Part shown: positions 13,579-14,227 of the stretch, piece by piece | How the letters are laid out: each line of letters begins with the position of its first letter | Numbering within the stretch: the first letter of the stretch is position 1 | Assembly: GCA_945877525.1 (NCBI GenBank) | Contig: CAMDVP010000052.1 | Span: 1-14,227, forward strand | Length of the DNA stretch: 14,227 nt | Reading direction: 5' to 3' | From: an uncultured Clostridia bacterium | Lineage (GTDB): Bacteria; Bacillota; Clostridia; Christensenellales; Aristaeellaceae | Position numbers and translations under genes: made by a program | The notes under the pieces: generated by a model | What the model saw: only the letters and a program-made list of their open reading frames with translations | Databases searched by the model: none | What the model was told of the DNA's origin: nothing

Positions 13579-14227
13579 ATGTTCGATCAATTCCAATGGA
13601 TACAAGGGCGCTTTGAGGAGCTGTCCGTGGCCGTCAGCCAGCCGGAGATCATCGCCGACCAGGCAAAGTATCAGCAGCTGCTGAAGGAGCGCGCAGCCTT
13701 GGAACCCTCGGTAGAGGCATGGGCCAGCTATCAAACCTGTCTGCGGCAGCTGGAAGAGGCCCAGGGTATGCTGGATGACCCAGACCTTGGCGAAATGGCC
13801 CAGACCGAGGTAGAGGAGCTTTCCTCCCGGCGGGAGGAAATGGAGCGGGAATTGCGCATTCTGCTGCTCCCCCGCGACCCGGACGATGACAAAAACGTGG
13901 TGATGGAAATTCGCGGCGGTGCAGGAGGCGACGAGGCCAGCCTGTTCGGCGCAGCGCTGCTGCGCATGTATTTGCGCTATGCCGAGCGCCACAGCTTCCG
14001 CGCGGAGATGATTTCCGCCTCCATGACTGAGCTTGGGGGCGTGAAGGAAGCTGTGTTCACCCTGACGGGGCAGGGCGCTTTCTCCCGCATGAAGTTTGAG
14101 AGCGGCGTGCACCGGGTGCAGCGGGTGCCCTCCACGGAAAGCGGCGGGCGCATCCATACCTCCACCTGCACCGTGGCGGTGCTGCCCGAGGCGGAGGAGG
14201 TCGAACTGCAAATTGATCCAAAGGAGC
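13579..14227 (+). CDS. prfA: Peptide chain release factor 1, C-terminal part beyond the window
   Basis: 216 codons are present from ATG 13579 (GGAGG at 13570-13574). Release factor 1 reads UAA and UAG and triggers peptide release. The N-terminal coiled domain (about 1-105) is followed by the RF1 signature IRGGAGGDEASLF, then GVHRVQRVP-TES-GRIHTSTCTVAVLPE. IRGGAGGDEAS rather than the RF2 form, IHPGAGGTEA, separates it from prfB. The codon-recognition PxT loop and the catalytic GGQ lie beyond base 14227, so they cannot be checked. It is the third gene of the DUF1385-prmC-prfA unit, and no programmed frameshift signal is seen or expected. Confidence 0.96.
   Translation, partial: MFDQFQWIQGRFEELSVAVSQPEIIADQAKYQQLLKERAALEPSVEAWASYQTCLRQLEEAQGMLDDPDLGEMAQTEVEELSSRREEMERELRILLLPRDPDDDKNVVMEIRGGAGGDEASLFGAALLRMYLRYAERHSFRAEMISASMTELGGVKEAVFTLTGQGAFSRMKFESGVHRVQRVPSTESGGRIHTSTCTVAVLPEAEEVELQIDPKE

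Overview
The window is about 14.2 kb of GC-rich, gene-dense bacterial chromosome. It looks like a housekeeping region of a GC-rich member of the Clostridia. The signs are classical SD/-10/-35 signals, a clostridial CD1247-like zinc-ribbon protein, an AddB-type recombination nuclease, and a pepP/efp...yqhQ/prmC/prfA neighbourhood resembling the Bacillus yqhT-efp and yqhQ region. I cannot name the genus from sequence alone. I saw no tRNA, rRNA, insertion sequence, CRISPR array or phage gene.

Layout. (1) 1-2751, minus strand: ksgA (16S rRNA dimethyltransferase) overlaps dut (dUTPase) by 4 bases. They are followed by a secreted L,D-transpeptidase with three peptidoglycan-binding domains, which has its own strong promoter and runs off the left edge. 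(2) 2752-2919: a divergent promoter region for ksgA and addB. (3) 2920-6270, plus strand: addB, without an adjacent addA and with an eroded Walker A motif. (4) 6332-7086: a small XRE-type regulator gene overlapping a small clostridial P-loop protein gene, closed by a strong terminator. (5) 7163-8671: thrC, threonine synthase, closed by a bidirectional terminator shared with (6) a 46-residue membrane protein on the minus strand (8755-8895). (7) 8896-9282: an AT-richer, 387-base intergenic region with two divergent promoters and nested inverted repeats ending in a terminator-like hairpin; a possible structured RNA or regulatory element. (8) 9283-11513: an Xaa-Pro aminopeptidase-like gene, efp, and the CD1247-like protein, closed by a terminator. 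(9) 11710 to the right edge: a DUF1385/YqhQ membrane protein, prmC and prfA (cut by the edge).

Functionally the right half is a translation cluster. EF-P relieves ribosome stalling at proline runs, the M24 peptidase removes X-Pro ends, PrmC methylates the GGQ glutamine of RF1, and prfA encodes RF1. The left half covers ribosome maturation, nucleotide hygiene, cell-wall cross-linking and double-strand-break repair. I see no clearly new multi-gene system. The most interesting items are the structured 9032-9200 intergenic region, a dyad on the -10 box of the transpeptidase promoter, the Cys/Asp-rich insert in the CD1247-like protein, the HTH gene that reads through its neighbour's promoter, and the solitary AddB with no Walker lysine.
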